From: Streptomyces sp. NBC_01445
Lineage (GTDB): Bacteria; Actinomycetota; Actinomycetes; Streptomycetales; Streptomycetaceae
Length of the DNA stretch: 64,000 bases
Direction: 5' to 3'
Assembly (NCBI RefSeq): GCF_035918235.1
Contig: NZ_CP109485.1
Location: 10,137,001 to 10,201,000, forward strand
A program made the translations under genes and the position numbers. The notes beneath the pieces are model-generated. The model saw only the letters and a list, made by a program, of their open reading frames with translations, ran no database searches and was not told the DNA's origin. The stretch's first letter is position 1; each line of letters starts with the position of its first letter. Below, piece by piece: positions 17,843 through 26,961 of this stretch.

Positions 17843-18595
17843 GTGATGCACGGCGGTCTCCCGAATCCCGGACCCAGGTGGCAGGAAGAGTCCGCGATCC
17901 CGGTGACGGAGGAGCAGAACCTGGCGAAGGAGGCCGTACGTACAGGTGAGGGCAGTGGGTGCAGTTCGCTCTTCGAGCCGGTCTTCTGCAGTGGCGGGGT
18001 GTCAACGCGCGAGGACCATCTCTGGAACGCGGCTGCTCTGCGCCTGCTCGGCGATGTCTACGTCTTCGTCGCGACGGGTCCGCGAAGCGACGGGGACTGG
18101 GCCTCGGACGCCCTTGCCGTGATGCACCGTACGGTCCGCGACCCCCGCGGCTGGACCGCGCTGGACTGGGACCGCGACAACGAAGTCCGGCAGATCCAGC
18201 CCGCCTATCCGTTCGATCCCCCGGCCGTCTCCGAGTTCCCCCGTCAACTCCATCCCCTCACGCCCGAGAGTGCGGTGGGACTGCTCGCCGTCATGACCGA
18301 GGAGTGGCAGTCGGAACCTGCCCCCGTACGATCCCGCCCTGACCGCGAGGCGGTGCTGACCGACGCCCGCAGCCTGCTCGCCCGCTACGGACCTCACACC
18401 CGCTTCTGGACCAATGCTGAGGCGGCGGCCGCCGACCCGGCGGCGGAATTTGTCACCGCGGGCCTGGCGAACACCCGCAGCCACGGCTTTGCCACCTCGG
18501 AGTACTACCGCGGACTCGACATCCTGGACGACGTCGGCCTGGTCGCCGTATCGGACGACGAGGTCGGCCTGTTCTGGTCGTTCGGCGCGTACTAG
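17843..18595 (+). CDS. Conserved hypothetical protein
   Basis: The 250-residue product has no motif I can name. It is acidic, with repeated Trp and Asp (GWTALDWDRDNEVRQI; TEEWQSEP) and no membrane segment. The start is uncertain: GTG 17843 and ATG 17846 lack a ribosome binding site, and a later GTG at 17902 is possible. Its stop codon TAG (18593-18595) is the exact target of the IS630 insertion that follows; the target TA and the first base of the IS rebuild the stop. Confidence 0.55.
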   Translation: MMHGGLPNPGPRWQEESAIPVTEEQNLAKEAVRTGEGSGCSSLFEPVFCSGGVSTREDHLWNAAALRLLGDVYVFVATGPRSDGDWASDALAVMHRTVRDPRGWTALDWDRDNEVRQIQPAYPFDPPAVSEFPRQLHPLTPESAVGLLAVMTEEWQSEPAPVRSRPDREAVLTDARSLLARYGPHTRFWTNAEAAAADPAAEFVTAGLANTRSHGFATSEYYRGLDILDDVGLVAVSDDEVGLFWSFGAY

Positions 18596-19683
18596 TGACC
18601 TGAGTCAGAGATTCGGTGGCAGTAGGCGGCGACTTTGTCGAGGATCTCGTCGGCCGTCTTCGTCCAGACGAAGGGTTTGGGGTGGTTGTTCCAGTCGGCC
18701 AGCCAGGCCCGGACGTCGCGTTCGAGTGCCTGGACGGAGCGGTGAACACCACGCTTGAGCCTCTTCTGAGTGAGTTCACCGAACCACCGCTCCACCAGGT
18801 TCAGCCATGAGGCGCTCGTAGGCGTGAAGTGCAGGTGGAACCGCGGGTGGGCCAGTAGCCACTTCTTCACACTGGGTGTCTTGTGGGTCGCGTAGTTGTC
18901 GAGGATCAGGTGCACCTCGAGTGTGGGCGGCACCGTCTTGTCGACCTTGGCCAGGAACTTCTTGAACTCGGTGGCCCGGTGCCGTCGGTGCAGGGAGCCG
19001 ATGACTTTCCCGGTGGCCACCTCCAGTGCGGCGAACAGGGTTGTGGTGCCGGATCGGACGTAGTCGTGACTGCGGCGTTCGGGCACCCCCGGCATCATCG
19101 GCAGTACCGGCTGGGACCGGTCCAGTGCCTGGATCTGTGACTTCTCGTCCACACACAGCACCAGAGCCTTCTCCGGCGGATCCAGGTAGAGGCCGACGAC
19201 GTCACGGACCTTGTCGATGAAGTGCGGATCCGTGGACAGCTTGAAGGTCTGCGACCGGTGGGGGGCCAGGGCGAACGCCCGCCAGATCCGCGAGACGGCC
19301 GACTGGGACATCCCGGTTGCCGCCGCCATCGACCGGGTTGACCAGTGCGTTGCGTTCTTCGGTGTCTCCTGCAGTGTCTTGACGATGACGCGCTCGACAT
19401 CCGCGTCGCTGATCTTCCGCGGAACACCCGGACGTGGCTCGTCGCACAAGCCGTCCAGGCCGTGCTCGAGGAAGCGTCGGCGCCAGGTACGAACGGTGTC
19501 CGGTGCGACTTTCAGCAGCCGTGACACCTCCATGATGGAGTGGCCTTCCGCACACACCAACACGATCCGTGCCCGTTGCGCCAGGGCCTGCGCCGTCGAC
19601 CGGCGCCGTAACCACCCTTCCAGAACAGCCCGTTGGGCATCGGTCAACGACAACGGCGGAATCCTCGGTCCAGGACGACTCAT
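18592..19683 (-). CDS. IS630-family transposase
   Basis: ATG at 19683 gives 363 residues with N-terminal HTH domains (LTDAQRAVLEGWLRRR; ARIVLVCAEGHSIMEVSRLL) and a complete DDE core: CVDEKSQ, LILDNYATHK and NLVERWFGEL carry the Asp, Asp and Glu. The stop TAG is made from the left IS base plus the target TA, so the reading frame ends exactly at the element edge. It looks intact and active. Confidence 0.92.
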   Translation of the reverse strand: MSRPGPRIPPLSLTDAQRAVLEGWLRRRSTAQALAQRARIVLVCAEGHSIMEVSRLLKVAPDTVRTWRRRFLEHGLDGLCDEPRPGVPRKISDADVERVIVKTLQETPKNATHWSTRSMAAATGMSQSAVSRIWRAFALAPHRSQTFKLSTDPHFIDKVRDVVGLYLDPPEKALVLCVDEKSQIQALDRSQPVLPMMPGVPERRSHDYVRSGTTTLFAALEVATGKVIGSLHRRHRATEFKKFLAKVDKTVPPTLEVHLILDNYATHKTPSVKKWLLAHPRFHLHFTPTSASWLNLVERWFGELTQKRLKRGVHRSVQALERDVRAWLADWNNHPKPFVWTKTADEILDKVAAYCHRISDSGH

Positions 19684-19717
19684 ACCCAACTAACGACAAA
19701 CCTCTGACTCAGGTCAC
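18595..19717. mobile_element. Complete IS630-family insertion sequence
   Basis: GTGACCTGAGTCAGAG at 18595-18610 and its exact reverse complement ending at 19717 form 16-bp terminal inverted repeats. TA dinucleotides flank both ends (18593-18594 and 19718-19719), the target duplication expected for IS630. The 1123-bp element holds one transposase gene on the minus strand. Both the host gene and the transposase get their stop codons at the left junction. Confidence 0.92.
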
Positions 19718-19863
19718 TAGGGCCTGTCCGGCGGATCGTGCCGGGCGGCCCACCGGCGGCGAATCGCGGTAGCGACCCACCGGACAAGGAGCTCGGTGGG
19801 GGAGGTTGGGCCCGTCGTTAAATACCTCGACATCGAGCGCGGTGATCGGGGACGCTTCGCGCG

Positions 19864-20370
19864 ATGACAAGAATCGACGACACGCCGCCCGCGTGGGACG
19901 AGCGCACCCAGCTCACCACGTTTCTCGACTACGCACGTGACACTGCCCGCACCAAGTGCGATGGCGTCTCGGCGGAGAACGCACGCAAGGCGCTCCTGCC
20001 GGGCTCACCGCTGATGACCATGAGCGGAGTGATCAACCACCTCCGCTGGGTCGAGTACTACTGGTTCCAGGTGGTCTTCCTCGGCGAGGAAGACCGGGGT
20101 CCCTGGACCGAGGAGGACCCCGACCGCGAGATGCGTGTCGCCGTAGACTTCCCGCTCACGCAGTTGCTCGACGAATACGCGGAACAGAGCGCCCGCTACC
20201 GCGAACTGGTCACCGGGAATGGCCTGGACAAGCAGGCCCAGCGAGCCGTCCGCAACGGCCTCCACGTCGACCTGCGCTGGATCCTCCTCCACCTCACCGA
20301 GGAGACAGCCCGCCACAACGGCCACCTGGATATCCTGCGCGAGATGCTCGACGGCACGATCGGCGACTAG
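19864..20370 (+). CDS. DinB family protein (DUF664)
   Basis: The 168-residue product is a four-helix-bundle DinB-fold protein. The three metal-binding His positions are visible: HLRWVEYYW near residue 58 and ARHNGHLDIL near residue 152. Members include mycothiol-dependent and bacillithiol-type transferases; the exact thiol or substrate is not evident. It is monocistronic and lies between two IS elements. Confidence 0.85.
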   Translation: MTRIDDTPPAWDERTQLTTFLDYARDTARTKCDGVSAENARKALLPGSPLMTMSGVINHLRWVEYYWFQVVFLGEEDRGPWTEEDPDREMRVAVDFPLTQLLDEYAEQSARYRELVTGNGLDKQAQRAVRNGLHVDLRWILLHLTEETARHNGHLDILREMLDGTIGD

Positions 20371-20382
20371 ATCCGACGGAGA

Positions 20383-20940
20383 TCACGGACGGAGCCAGAG
20401 TCGGATCGACGCGACGGTGACGGTGCCGTGGAAGATGTAGCCGCGCTTGTCGAACCTCGTGGCCACGGCCCGGGAGTTCTTCAACGCGTTGATCGTTCGC
20501 TCGACTTCGTTCCTTCGCTTGTAGATCGTCTTGAAGAAGCCTGCGGGCCGGCCGCCCTTGCTGCCCCTTCGCTGGTGGTTGGTCCGCTGGTTCTTCGGTT
20601 CGGGGATGGTGTGCTTGATCTGGCGCCGTCGCAGGTAGCGGCGGTTGCGGCGGGACGAGTACGCCTTGTCGCCGCCGAGATGGTCGGGCCTTGTGCGCGG
20701 GTGTCCGCCGCCGAGGCGCGCGACATGGACGCGGTCCATGACCGGGATGAGCTGCGGAGCGTCGCCCCACTGGCCCGGAGTGATCAGCAGGGCCAGGGGG
20801 CGGCGTCCACCCTCACCGGCGAGGTGGATCTTGCACGTCAGGCAGCCCCGGGAGCGCCCGAGCCTCTCGTCGGGGCGGTGCTGCCGGGGCGTGCGTCTTT
20901 TCCCAGCACCCGTGGCGGTTTCCTACGAGCGGCGTCCCGC
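20383..20940 (-). pseudogene. IS5-family transposase remnant
   Basis: From 20895 to 20383 one frame reads ERLGRSRGCLTCKIHLAGEG, DHLGGDKAYSSRRNRRYL, IYKRRNEVERTINALKN and ends with VASIRLWLRP. This holds the second Asp and the final Glu of the DDE core. The part before 20895 is in another frame (RRKPPRVLGKDA), and the first catalytic Asp and HTH are missing. It is related to, but not the same as, the element at 15310-16100. Confidence 0.8.
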
Positions 20941-20988
20941 AGACGTTGGCTCTGTTCCGCCGTGAGCACCGCCCCTTGGCCGGGCAGT

Positions 20989-21690
20989 TCAGGCGAGCGT
21001 AGGGCGGTCGGATACGTCTGAGCCACGGCGCGTACAAAGAACTTTGGCGACCGCGTGGGTGGGGCTGAGTTCGATGTCGGTGAACCCGGCGGCTTCGAGG
21101 CCCTGGCGGTACTCGGCGAAGGAGGGGGCTCCGGCGATACAGCCGACGTAGTCGCCGCGCTCGGCACGCTGATCGGGGGTGAGGGTGTCGTCGGCGACGA
21201 CGTCGGAGATTCCGATCCGGCCGCCGGGCTTGAGGACCCGGATCATCTCGGCGAAGACGGCGGGCTTGTCGGTGGACAGGTTGATGACGCAGTTGGAGAT
21301 GACGACGTCGATGGTGTTCGCGGGCAGCGGGATGGCCTCGATGGTGCCCTTGAGGAACTCGACGTTGGTAGCGCCGGCCTTCTGCTGATTCTCGAGCGCG
21401 AGGGCGAGCATCTCCTCTGTCATGTCGAACCGTACGCCTTGCCGGTGGGACCGACGCGGCGAGCGGAAAGCAGTACGTCGATGCCGCCGGAGCCGAGGTC
21501 CAGGATGCGTTCGCCTTCGTGGAGGTCGGCCACCGCGGTCGGGTTGCCGCAGCCGAGGGAGGCGGCGAGGGCCTCAGCGGGCAGGGTGTCGCGCTCGTCT
21601 TCGGCGTACAGGGTGGAGCCGAAGTTGTCGTCGATCTCGATGGCCTCGGGTCCGCAACAGGCGGTGCCGCCCGCGCCAGTCGACCATTTC
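20989..21690 (-). pseudogene. arsM: Frameshifted arsenite methyltransferase
   Basis: Frame 1 (21690-21424) reads TACCGPEAIEIDDNFGS, then SLGCGNPTAVADLHEGE and LDLGSGGIDVLLSARRVGPT; the second frame (21423-20989) continues MTEEMLALALENQQKAG and VVISNCVINLSTDKPAVF. Together they are ArsM, with SAM motif I and the CVINL cysteine. One base is missing at about 21428 (GGTTCGACATG where a TTC codon is expected). There is no start codon in the first frame and the C-terminus changes frame after THAVA. It cannot make full ArsM. Confidence 0.8.
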
Positions 21691-21726
21691 CATAAACTAT
21701 GAATATAAAAATGCTATGCTTCGAGC

Positions 21727-22185
21727 ATGAGTCGTCAAGACACCGCTCCTGGCGCGTCCGCCGCCATCGGGGCGGCCCTCTACGCCCTGGCCACCAGGGC
21801 TGCGAGACGCCTGCCCCGGGACATGAGCCTGACGTCCGCCGCCACCCTGGCCACCCTGGACCGGACGGGCCCGCGGCGCATCACCGATCTGGCCGCGGTC
21901 GAGGGCGTCACCCAGCCCGCGATGACCACCCTGGTCCGGGTGATGGAGGAGTCCGGCCTGGTCGAGCGGCGGGGCGACGCGTCCGACAAGCGGGTCACGC
22001 TGGTGTGCCTGACCGAGGCCGGTGCCTCCTATGTCCGGACGCGGCGCCAGGCGGGCGTCCACGCGTTCGAGCGGTTGATCGGCAAGCTCACCGGCGACGA
22101 GGTCGAGGCGCTGGTGGCGGCCCTTCCGGCGCTGAGGCATCTGACCGAGCTCGAAAGCCAGGACCGCGAAGGGCCGAAGCGGTGA
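21727..22185 (+). CDS. MarR family transcriptional regulator
   Basis: The 152-residue product has a MarR winged helix: SAATLATLDRTGPRRITDLA, then VTQPAMTTLVRVMEESGLVE (recognition helix) and the wing DASDKRVTLVCLTEAG. Its TGA overlaps the GTG of the MFS gene (GTGA), so the two form a coupled operon. It probably represses the efflux gene and responds to its substrate. The AT-rich stretch just upstream contains ATGCT-N8-AGCAT, a possible operator. Confidence 0.9.
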   Translation: MSRQDTAPGASAAIGAALYALATRAARRLPRDMSLTSAATLATLDRTGPRRITDLAAVEGVTQPAMTTLVRVMEESGLVERRGDASDKRVTLVCLTEAGASYVRTRRQAGVHAFERLIGKLTGDEVEALVAALPALRHLTELESQDREGPKR

Positions 22186-23615
22186 CCGGGCAGCCGGTCG
22201 GCGGGGTCGCGGCGAAGGCGTTCCCGGCGGCGCGTTCCGAGGCGCGGCTGCTCGTCCCCGCCCTGATGTTCATCGCTCTGGTCGTGTCCGCGGTCGCCAG
22301 CCTCGGGACGCCGCTCATCACCAGCGTGGCGACCTCGTTCCACGTCCCGCTCGGCAGCGCGCAGTGGACGCTGACCGTCGCGCTGCTCAGCGGCGCCGTC
22401 GCCACGCCGGTCCTGGGCCGGCTCGGAGCCGGCCCGCACCGGCGGGCCACGATCCTCGCCACGCTGGCGGTCGTCGTCGCCGGCAGCGCGCTCACCGTGC
22501 TACCACTGCCGTTCGCGTGGCTGCTGGCCGGCAGGGCGGCCCAGGGCGTCGGGCTCGGGCTGACGGCGCTGATGATGGGCGTGGCCCGGGACCACCTCCC
22601 CGAGGAGCGCAGCGCGGCCGTGATCGCCCTGATCTCGGTGGTCTCGATCATCGGGGCCGGCGTCGGCTACCCGCTGGCCGCACTGCTCGCCGAGCTCGGC
22701 GGGGTACGGGCCGCCTACAGCCTCGGCCTGGTCGTCACCGCCGCCGCCCTCCTGACCGCGTGGCGCTCCATGCCCGAAGCCCCCGAAGGCCGCTCCGCCC
22801 ACGTGGACGTGGCAGGCGCGGTCGTCCTGGCCGCTGCGCTGGTCCTGGTGCTGTTCCTCGCCGGCGAACGGAATCTGTGGAGCCGGCACCTCGCCGTGGC
22901 GGCGGGCCTCGCCGTCGTCGCGGTGGTGCTGCTCTGCGTCTGGGCCGTCATCGAGCTGCGCAGCACGACGCCCCTGGTCGATGTGCGGGCGGTGCGGCAC
23001 CCGGTGGTCGCCGGGGCGAACCTCGCCATGTTCGTCGGCGGGATCGGCATGTACCTCCTGCTCACGCTCATCACCCGGTACGCGCAGACGCCGCACGGCG
23101 CCGGCTACGGCTTCGGGCTGACAACCTTCGTCGCCGGGCTGGTCCTCATCCCGTTCTCGGTGCTGGGATTCGTCGCCGGCAAGCTCACGCCGCGGGTCCG
23201 GACGCGGATCGCCGACCCCCTGCTCCTGGCCGGCAGCGCCGTCGTGGTCGGCGGCGGGTTCGCCCTGTTCGCGGCGGCCCGGTCGGACCTGGCCGAACTG
23301 TTCGCGGCGATGGGCGTGCTCGGCTTCGGCGTCGGCGGCTTCTCGGCCGCGATGCCCGGCGTCATCCTGGCCGTCACCCCCAAGAGCGAGACGTCGAGCG
23401 CCATGAGCTTCAACTACGTCGTCCGCAGCGTCGGCTACTCCATGGGCAGCGCCATCGGCGGCCTGATCCTCGCCGCGGGCACCGGCCCCGGCCACCTCTT
23501 CCCCGACGACAGCGCCTACACCACCGCGGCGCTGGTCGGCATCGGCGCCATGGCGATCACGACGCTGACAAGCCTCGCTCTCGCCCGCCGACGCTCGTCC
23601 GAGACCAACCCGTAA
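22182..23615 (+). CDS. MFS drug-efflux transporter (DHA2-like)
   Basis: GTG at 22182 overlaps the MarR stop and gives 477 residues with about 14 hydrophobic helices. The first (LVPALMFIALVVSAVASLGT) is followed by WTLTVALLSGAVATPVLGRLG, the motif A/C region. The layout matches DHA2 proton-coupled multidrug exporters of the inner membrane. MarR coupling supports an antimicrobial or toxic-compound substrate; which one is unknown. Confidence 0.88.
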   Translation: MTGQPVGGVAAKAFPAARSEARLLVPALMFIALVVSAVASLGTPLITSVATSFHVPLGSAQWTLTVALLSGAVATPVLGRLGAGPHRRATILATLAVVVAGSALTVLPLPFAWLLAGRAAQGVGLGLTALMMGVARDHLPEERSAAVIALISVVSIIGAGVGYPLAALLAELGGVRAAYSLGLVVTAAALLTAWRSMPEAPEGRSAHVDVAGAVVLAAALVLVLFLAGERNLWSRHLAVAAGLAVVAVVLLCVWAVIELRSTTPLVDVRAVRHPVVAGANLAMFVGGIGMYLLLTLITRYAQTPHGAGYGFGLTTFVAGLVLIPFSVLGFVAGKLTPRVRTRIADPLLLAGSAVVVGGGFALFAAARSDLAELFAAMGVLGFGVGGFSAAMPGVILAVTPKSETSSAMSFNYVVRSVGYSMGSAIGGLILAAGTGPGHLFPDDSAYTTAALVGIGAMAITTLTSLALARRRSSETNP

Positions 23616-23648
23616 GTCAGATGCACTCATCCCACCACTGGAGGTTCC

Positions 23649-23942
23649 ATGCCCAAGGGCTACTGGGTCAGCGCCTACCGCACCATTTCAGACCCTGAGA
23701 AGCTGGCTGCTTACAACAAGCTGGCCGGTCCGGCCGTCGAGGCCGGGGGCGGTCGGATCCTCGCCCGTGGCAGTCGGGTCGTCGCGCATGACGCCGGAAT
23801 CGCCGAGCGCACCGTCCTGATCGAGTTCGACAGCTTCGAGCAGGCCGTCGCGGCGCACGAGAGTGCGGCCTACCAGGAGGCGCTGGTCGCCCTCTCCGAC
23901 GGCGTCGAGCGCGACTTCCGCATCGTCGAAGGCACCGACTGA
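23649..23942 (+). CDS. DUF1330 family protein
   Basis: The 97-residue product is a single DUF1330 (dimeric alpha/beta barrel) domain: KGYWVSAYRTISDPEKLAAY at the N-terminus and VLIEFDSFEQAVAAHESAAY in the middle. The fold is shared with small mono-oxygenases and stress proteins, but no activity is established. GGAGG lies 5 bp before the ATG. It follows the MFS gene by 33 bp on the same strand and may be the third gene of that operon. Confidence 0.88.
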   Translation: MPKGYWVSAYRTISDPEKLAAYNKLAGPAVEAGGGRILARGSRVVAHDAGIAERTVLIEFDSFEQAVAAHESAAYQEALVALSDGVERDFRIVEGTD

Positions 23943-24069
23943 CCGAGGTCCAGTCGGATCTTCACTGAAGATCCACCATGGTTTTCGCTGGTGCGGCTGC
24001 TGGTGTGGCGGGGTTCGTGGGTGCTCGTGCTGGTCGTGGGCGGCTGTCTTCGGTCTTGATCGTCTGTCA

Positions 24070-24665
24070 GCGGTCGAGTTCGAGGTTCGTCAGGACGAGC
24101 AGGGCACGTCACCGAACCCCGTGGCGGCGGTGATCGACTCCCAGTCCGTCAAGGTCGCGGCCACCGTCCCGCGCTCCACGTCCGGATACGACGCCGGAAA
24201 AAGACGCCGGGCCGGAAGAGGCACATAATCGTGGACCTCAAAGGGCTCCCGCTGTTCGTGATGGTCACTCCGGCCGACATGCACGACAGCGTCGCCACCC
24301 GTGAAGCCTTCTTCCGGCTCCGGCTGATGCACCCCGAAATCACCATCGTCTGGGCCGACTTGGCCTACGCGGGCACCCCCGTGGCCTGGGCCAAGTCCAT
24401 CCTCCACCTGACGATCAAGACTGTGAGCAGGCCCAAGGGCGCCAAGGGCTTCGTGATCTTGCCGAGGCGTTGGGTGGTAGAGAGGTCACTGGCTTGGTTG
24501 TCGCATGCGCGTCGGAACGTGCGCGACTACGAGACCCGGCCTGAGCACTCCGAGGCGGTGCTTACCCTCGCCTCGATCACGCTCATGACCCGCAGGCTCA
24601 CCCGGCCCGCCGTCCAGGCCAACGCATCCATGCCCCGATCTGCCGAACCCGTCCACGCTGCTTGA
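24070..24665 (+). pseudogene. Frameshifted IS5-family transposase
   Basis: VAAVIDSQSVKVAATVP (first catalytic Asp) is in one frame and, after GYDAGK, a one-base loss near 24200 moves the rest to another: RKRHIIVDLKGLPLFVMV, ITIVWADLAYAGTPV (second Asp), PRRWVVERSLAWLSHARR (Glu). The N-terminal HTH half is missing. A full-length relative lies at 29188-30108. Confidence 0.85.
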
Positions 24666-24717
24666 GGCGTCCCAGGCATGACGCCGACCAAGCCTGGTGC
24701 CAGCATGTTTGCCTGGG

Positions 24718-25455
24718 TCATGCCCCCAGATCCTCCGTCACGGGCAGGCACTCGGCGAGCAGGTCGACGACGTCGCGCCAGGCTCGCTGCGCGTGCCGTG
24801 GGTGGTAGCCGACGCCGGGGACAACGGGGTGGTCGACCGGCGGATGGTGGAAGGCGTGCAATGCGCCGCCGTAGACCGCGAGGCGCCAGTCGACGCCCGC
24901 GGCCTGCATCTCAGCGGTGAACGCCTTGCGTTGCGCGGGCGGCATGATCGGGTCTTCCGACCCGACCCCGGCCCACACCGGGCACCGAATGCGCGCTGCC
25001 TCGCCCGGTCGGCCCGTGGTAGTTGCGTTGACTGTCCCGATCGCGCGCAGGTTGACGCCGTCGCGCCCGAGTTCCAGCCCGACGGCGCCCCCGGTGCCGT
25101 AGCCGACGGCGGCGATCCGGTCGGAATCGGTCCGCGGTTCGGTGCGCAACACGTCGAGCGCCGCATGGCCGATGCCCCGCATCCGGTCGGGGTCGGCGAG
25201 CAGCGGCAGGCAACGGGCCAGCATCTCCTCGGGATCGCTCAAATAGCGCCCGCCGTGAAGGTCGAAGGCTAGCGCTACATATCCCAGCTCGGCGAGAGCA
25301 TCGGCCCGGCGGCGCTCGACGTCGCTGAGCCCCATGCCCTCTGGTCCGAGCAGCACCGCGGGCCGGCGGTCGACACCGGCCGGGAGCGCGAGGTGCCCGA
25401 TCATCGTCAAACCGTCGGCCGGATACTCGACCGTACGCGTCGTAATCGTCGTCAT
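24718..25455 (-). CDS. Dienelactone hydrolase-like alpha/beta protein
   Basis: ATG at 25455 gives 245 residues with the DLH layout: strand PAVLLGPEGMGLSDVERRRA near residue 32, elbow at 118-122, Asp in GVGSEDPIMPP and His in GALHAFHHPP. At the elbow the usual G-x-C/S-x-G reads G-Y-G-T-G, so the nucleophile position (120) is Gly. It may bind rather than hydrolyse, or use another residue. It faces a divergent oxidoreductase gene 200 bp away. Confidence 0.75.
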   Translation of the reverse strand: MTTITTRTVEYPADGLTMIGHLALPAGVDRRPAVLLGPEGMGLSDVERRRADALAELGYVALAFDLHGGRYLSDPEEMLARCLPLLADPDRMRGIGHAALDVLRTEPRTDSDRIAAVGYGTGGAVGLELGRDGVNLRAIGTVNATTTGRPGEAARIRCPVWAGVGSEDPIMPPAQRKAFTAEMQAAGVDWRLAVYGGALHAFHHPPVDHPVVPGVGYHPRHAQRAWRDVVDLLAECLPVTEDLGA

Positions 25456-25652
25456 GAGACTGGACTGTAGTGATCGTCGAGCCCGGTCCGGCCGCTGTTC
25501 TGCCGCTGGCAGAGTCCTCGATTCCCTGCTGACCGTGCCGCCGGGGGCGCGTGTGTCGGAGCTGGACTCGACGCCGACCAGCTGTTCACCTTCGTCTAAA
25601 CACTCACCCGGAAACCAAAACCACAACACATACGAGGAAGAGGACAATCTCA

Positions 25653-26570
25653 ATGAAAGCCATTGTGGTAACCGACCAGGCTGCGGGAACGGCCGGGATG
25701 ACGCTGACGGAGCGGCCTGAGCCGCAGGCATCGATCAACGACGTCATCGTTCAGATTCACGCATCGGGCTTCGTGCCGACTGAGATGGAGTGGCCATCGA
25801 CCTGGACCGATCGCGCCGGCCGTGACAAGACACCGTCGATCCCTGGCCACGAGCTGGCCGGAGTGGTCACCGCCCTCGGCTACGGCACGACGGGGCTGTC
25901 GGTCGGGCAGCGGGTGTTCGGCCTCGCCGACTGGCACCGTGACGGCACCCTGGCGGAGTACGTGGCGATCGAAGCACGCAACCTCGCGCCGCTGCCCGGC
26001 GACGTCGACTTCACGGTAGGCGCGTCCCTGCCAATCTCAGGTCTGACCGCGTGGCAGGGGCTGTTCCAGCACGGCCGCCTTCAGTCTGGCCAGACCGTTC
26101 TCGCTCATGGCGCGGCCGGGGCGGTCGGGACGATGGTGACCCAGCTCGCGCGTGAGGCCGGCGCTTACGTGATCGGCACCGGACGCGCCGCCGACCGTGA
26201 GAAGGCACTCGACTTCGGCGCGCACGAGTTCGTCGACCTCGAGAATGACGTGCTGGCAGACGTCGGCGGCGTCGATCTGGTCTTCGATGTCATCGGTGGC
26301 GACGTTCAGAAGCGGTCCGCTGCCCTGATCAAGGCTGGAGGAACGCTGGTGTCTATCGTCGGCCCGGTCGAGGCGCGACCCGCTGACGGCCTGGCGGTGG
26401 ACTTCGTTGTCGAGGTCGATCGTGCCGAACTGGTTGAGATCGTGCAGCGGGTGCGGGACGGACGGCTGCGGACAAACATCGGTGACGTCTCGCCCCTCGA
26501 CGATGCCGTCGCCGCCCTCAACCCGACCACGCGACGCAAGGGGAAGACGATCATCCGCGTTCGCCCGTGA
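25653..26570 (+). CDS. NADP-dependent quinone oxidoreductase-like enzyme (MDR, zinc-free)
   Basis: ATG at 25653 with GAGGAAGAGGA upstream gives 305 residues. It has a GroES-like N-domain (PSIPGHELAGVVTALGYG) and a Rossmann domain with HGAAGAVGTMVTQLA near residue 155 and VDLVFDVIGGDVQKRS. The zinc ligands of alcohol dehydrogenases are missing, as in quinone oxidoreductases. It probably reduces quinones or enones with NADPH. A 52-bp near-copy of its middle lies at 10574-10625. Confidence 0.88.
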   Translation: MKAIVVTDQAAGTAGMTLTERPEPQASINDVIVQIHASGFVPTEMEWPSTWTDRAGRDKTPSIPGHELAGVVTALGYGTTGLSVGQRVFGLADWHRDGTLAEYVAIEARNLAPLPGDVDFTVGASLPISGLTAWQGLFQHGRLQSGQTVLAHGAAGAVGTMVTQLAREAGAYVIGTGRAADREKALDFGAHEFVDLENDVLADVGGVDLVFDVIGGDVQKRSAALIKAGGTLVSIVGPVEARPADGLAVDFVVEVDRAELVEIVQRVRDGRLRTNIGDVSPLDDAVAALNPTTRRKGKTIIRVRP

Positions 26571-26647
26571 GGACTCGGGGACAGTGAGCCTTCTCCAACC
26601 TGCTGCACGGCGCGCCGCGGTCGCCGCGAGCGCGGTGCTCGACTGTT

Positions 26648-26893
26648 TCATGCGCCATCGGTATCCAGTCGCTCCGCGGACTGGAGCAGGTACTCGGGCA
26701 GTTTGGAACTGGCCGCCAACACCTCGATGCCGATGAGGCGACCCTGCTCGTCGAAGTCGAGGTTGATCATGCCGTCGACGTCCATTGGATCGCAGGGATA
26801 CGTGCGCGCCGACTTCACGCGGGCCTGCGGTTCGGTGAGGTATATGTACGCTGCGTCCACGGTCTGGTCGTAGGTGACTCTGACGTCTGCCAC
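26648..26893 (-). CDS. DUF2283 family protein
   Basis: GTG at 26893 gives 81 residues. VTYDQTVDAAYIYLTEPQAR is the DUF2283 signature, followed by NLDFDEQGRLIGIEVLAAS. These small beta-rich proteins have no proven function; some sit beside toxin-antitoxin genes. The frame is open upstream into a frameshifted transposase, but the domain start marks the real gene start. Confidence 0.75.
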   Translation of the reverse strand: MADVRVTYDQTVDAAYIYLTEPQARVKSARTYPCDPMDVDGMINLDFDEQGRLIGIEVLAASSKLPEYLLQSAERLDTDGA

Positions 26894-26961
26894 GGTGAGC
26901 GGGCTCCCTTGCTGTCGTTGATGGCGGCGCTGTCCTTGTCCTGCCTCCGGCCGTAGCGACC

